Assembly (NCBI GenBank): GCA_005239585.1
Contig: SBBU01000351.1
Location: 1-8,612, forward strand
Reading direction: 5' to 3'
DNA from: Planctomycetaceae bacterium
GTDB taxonomy: Bacteria; Planctomycetota; MHYJ01; SBBU01
Length of the DNA: 8,612 bases
Part shown: positions 6,771 to 8,612 of the stretch, in pieces
Layout: each line of letters starts with the position of its first letter
Numbering within the stretch: position 1 is the first letter of the stretch
The notes under the pieces: model-generated
The model's database searches: none
Told to the model about the DNA's origin: nothing
The model's input: only the letters and a program-made list of their open reading frames with translations
Made by a program: the position numbers and the translations under genes

Positions 6771-7600
6771 TGCAAAAGGGGGAACTTGAACAGCTTGCCA
6801 CCCATTTGGAATTCCAACTGCTTTTTGGTGTAGATTTTGTCCCAAAAAAAACAGGGCTTTTGCAGTACAGATCAAGAGATGGTCTCATGCAGAACCCACA
6901 AAAGACCTCAGTTTCGCTTGCAGAATCTGATCTCCATGGAAAACTCAAGAGCGGCGCACCTGACGAGCGGACATCCACTAGTGCTACTCTACAAGGGGCC
7001 ATTGGCAGAGGAGAACAAGAAAAAACAGTGCTAGAACCAGACGGTATGACGGAGGAGTTCAAGGAGTTTAAACAGAAAGTACTCAAGTGTACTAAATGCG
7101 GTCTTCATAAGGGCAGGACACAGGTGGTCTTTGGATCTGGAAATCTGAAATCAAAGATTGTGTTTGTTGGTGAGGCGCCCGGATATGATGAAGATATAAA
7201 AGGAGAGCCTTTTGTAGGGAGGGCTGGCAAGCTTTTAGAGTCTACACTTGCAAAGATAGGTGTTAAAAGAAGTGAGGTTTATATAGCAAATATTATCAAG
7301 TGCAGACCTCCCGAGAATCGAAAACCGGCCTTTGAGGAGATAGTCGCCTGTATTTCGCATCTTTTGAGGCAGATTCAGTTTATCAAGCCGCAGGTCATTT
7401 GCGCACTCGGCTCTGTAGCAGTTAATTCTCTCCTGAATAATCAATATTCGATCACACAGATACGCGGTAAATATTTCGATTATAACAACATGAAGGTATT
7501 CGCTACATATCATCCGGCCTTTATATTGAGAAATATGAGGGAACTTGGTACCTTTGAAAAAGACTTGCGAACTGTGTTGAAAGAAGTTGGTATAATTTGA
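6770..7600 (+). CDS. Family 4 (iron-sulfur) uracil-DNA glycosylase with N-terminal extension
   Basis: Family 4 UDGs excise uracil from DNA in base-excision repair. From ATG 6770 the protein has 276 residues. The catalytic domain occupies about 93-276 and carries all four 4Fe-4S cysteines: C107 and C110 (CTKC), C178 ([11 protein letters not shown]) and C194 ([11 protein letters not shown]). It also has the GEAPGYDED active-site motif (134-142) and HPAFILRN (from His248). All key residues are intact. The first 90 or so residues are extra. A short helix-like stretch, [22 protein letters not shown], is followed by a polar, low-complexity linker to about residue 92. I recall similar LxxHLEF..GV helices in other bacterial family 4 enzymes, but their role is unknown to me. 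An alternative start is GTG 6767, one codon earlier; ATG 6770 overlaps the isomerase stop as TGATG. An 8-A run at about 6843-6850 lies in frame. Confidence 0.92.
   Translation: MQKGELEQLATHLEFQLLFGVDFVPKKTGLLQYRSRDGLMQNPQKTSVSLAESDLHGKLKSGAPDERTSTSATLQGAIGRGEQEKTVLEPDGMTEEFKEFKQKVLKCTKCGLHKGRTQVVFGSGNLKSKIVFVGEAPGYDEDIKGEPFVGRAGKLLESTLAKIGVKRSEVYIANIIKCRPPENRKPAFEEIVACISHLLRQIQFIKPQVICALGSVAVNSLLNNQYSITQIRGKYFDYNNMKVFATYHPAFILRNMRELGTFEKDLRTVLKEVGII
7588..7596 (+). promoter_or_regulatory. Candidate extended -10 promoter for pilM
   Basis: TGGTATAAT forms a perfect extended -10 element (TGn then TATAAT) within the last four codons of the glycosylase gene. Transcription would begin near 7603, giving a leader of about 43 bases before pilM. 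No good -35 stands at the 16-18 base distance; TTGCGA at 7565-7570 has a 20-base spacer. Extended -10 promoters can work without a -35. The same hexamer also occurs by chance within other genes here, so position before one of the two real gaps is the main support. Confidence 0.4.
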
Positions 7601-7645
7601 CGTCTAATAAATGCGATTGAGCGGTTTGATAGATTTTAAAGTGTA

Positions 7646-8612
7646 ATGATGCGTAAAGCAGCTTGGGGCATTGATGTAAGTAAGACCTCTGCCAAGGTTG
7701 TTAGGCTTGAGAGGGATAAGGTATCTGTGGTCCTAACTCATGCAGATATTTTTCGTTACAAGCCGGCAGAATCAGTTGATGAACAGATTCGAAACGCACT
7801 AAAGGAACTTAAATTTAGGAATAGAATAAATGAAAGGGTAATAGTTTCCATTCCTACTCATGCAGGAATTAACCGCAGAGTTAGACTGCCGCAGGTGGAG
7901 GAGTCAAGGCTTGCAGATCAAATCAGACATGAGGCAAAGAATGAGATACCTATGGAGCTCTCTGAGGTCTGTTGGGGGCACATTTTGCTAAGCTCTGATG
8001 GCAGTGCAGGAGAGAGGGAGGTCATCTTTGTCGCAATAAAACAGGACATAGTAGAGCAATTTCTCCAGAATATCGGCCCAGTAGGTCTAAATGTTGAAGC
8101 AATTCAGCTCTCGCCAGTCGCTCTCTCCTTTTTTCTGGCGTTTGATCAGGATAAAAAAATAAACAGGGTGGTGCTTGACCTGGGTGCTGAGAATTCATCG
8201 TTGATTGTCATGGAGGACTCCAAGTTTTGGGTAACAAATATATCTGTTACTGGTAACGACATTACAAAGGCAATCGCAACAACATTCAATCTCACAATGC
8301 AAAGGGCAGAGCAGGTTAAGGTATCAGCGAAAGATAATAAGCACCTCGATAAGATTTATCAAGCCATGTTACCTGTCTATCAAAAGCTTGTAAATGAAGT
8401 ACAAAGGTTTTTAGGACATTATAAAGGCTCAATATCCAGACAGGCTAAATTTGACGAATTGATGGTCCTTGGGAATGGGTCAAAATGTGTTAATCTTGAA
8501 AGATATCTGAGCCAGTCTTTACAGCTTCCATCAAGAAAATTGGCCCCATCGGTTAGAATTGAGCTTGCAGATCAGATAGACCCTCAGGCATATTCTGCAA
8601 ATATTGGTACAC
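7646..8612 (+). CDS. pilM: Type IV pilus assembly ATPase-fold protein PilM, 3'-truncated by window edge
   Basis: PilM is an actin-like cytoplasmic protein that binds the N-terminal tail of PilN and links the pilus motor to the inner-membrane alignment complex. The frame ATG ATG CGT AAA runs open to the window end, giving 322 residues of a family about 350 long. Motifs: phosphate-1-like WGIDVSKTSAKVVRL (7-21), RVRLPQVE (78-85), HEAKNEIPMELSEV (95-108), phosphate-2 LDLGAENSSLIV (177-188), TGNDITKAIATTFNL (202-216) and adenosine-site-like VLGNGSK (274-280). The phosphate-1 loop has Ser12 where many PilMs have Gly, and the last motif lacks the usual GGG, so nucleotide binding may be altered. FtsA and EutJ share the fold, but the NDIT and IP-x-x-LSEV blocks are PilM-like. 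The RBS before the start is poor, and the first of two tandem ATGs is assumed. pilN and pilO should follow beyond the window. Confidence 0.9.
   Translation, partial: MMRKAAWGIDVSKTSAKVVRLERDKVSVVLTHADIFRYKPAESVDEQIRNALKELKFRNRINERVIVSIPTHAGINRRVRLPQVEESRLADQIRHEAKNEIPMELSEVCWGHILLSSDGSAGEREVIFVAIKQDIVEQFLQNIGPVGLNVEAIQLSPVALSFFLAFDQDKKINRVVLDLGAENSSLIVMEDSKFWVTNISVTGNDITKAIATTFNLTMQRAEQVKVSAKDNKHLDKIYQAMLPVYQKLVNEVQRFLGHYKGSISRQAKFDELMVLGNGSKCVNLERYLSQSLQLPSRKLAPSVRIELADQIDPQAYSANIGT

Noticed and set aside
6843..6850. Run of eight A in the glycosylase gene as a possible frameshift site
   Set aside because: The frame is intact from the start codon through the catalytic domain, and there is no evidence for an alternative product.
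7577..7596. TTGAAA followed by TATAAT as a -35/-10 pair
   Set aside because: The spacer is only 8 bases, far too short for a sigma-70 promoter; only the extended -10 reading is kept.

Overview
The window reads as an ordinary chromosomal segment of a Gram-negative bacterium. Every recognisable gene lies on the + strand and coding density is very high. Base composition leans AT but is mixed. The standard genetic code fits throughout, and I see no tRNA, rRNA, IS element, CRISPR array or phage gene. LptB (LPS export), RmlB (dTDP-sugar synthesis for surface glycans) and two type IV pilus-type proteins imply an outer membrane and a pilus or secretion apparatus. A PilM starting AWGIDV..K with an R-x-R-LPxVE block, an HxlB-type isomerase and a DUF6677-like membrane protein would fit Omnitrophota/PVC-like or deltaproteobacterial lineages. 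That placement is inference from family impressions and is not proven here.

Layout: (1) the 3' part of rmlB (2-922), cut by the window start; (2) a PilT-like ATPase (909-1985) whose start lies inside rmlB and which has lost several catalytic motif residues; (3) lptB (1982-2701), joined to it by an ATGA overlap; (4) a 58-base gap with a small hairpin; (5) two hydrophobic proteins of unknown function (2760-3389 and 3386-3571); (6) a ROK-family sugar kinase (3571-4458); (7) lepA/EF4 (4425-6212); (8) an HxlB-like sugar phosphate isomerase (6216-6770) with a GTG start and the best Shine-Dalgarno of the window; (9) a family 4 uracil-DNA glycosylase with an N-terminal extension (6770-7600); (10) a 45-base gap; (11) the 5' part of pilM (7646 to the window end), with a candidate extended -10 promoter inside the end of the glycosylase gene.

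Almost all junctions are 1-34 base overlaps or gaps of a few bases, so the region probably forms two or three long transcription units with translational coupling: rmlB/pilT-like/lptB, then 2760 through the glycosylase, then a pilus operon beginning with pilM. Functions are mixed: cell envelope (rmlB, lptB, membrane pair), sugar phosphates (ROK kinase, HxlB), translation (lepA), DNA repair (udg) and pilus (pilT-like, pilM). Sharing a transcript need not mean sharing a pathway.

I do not see a clearly new biological system. The parts most worth a second look are the degenerate PilT-like ATPase, the coupled pair of small membrane proteins, the HxlB-like isomerase without a visible HxlA partner, and the conserved-looking N-terminal helix of the glycosylase.
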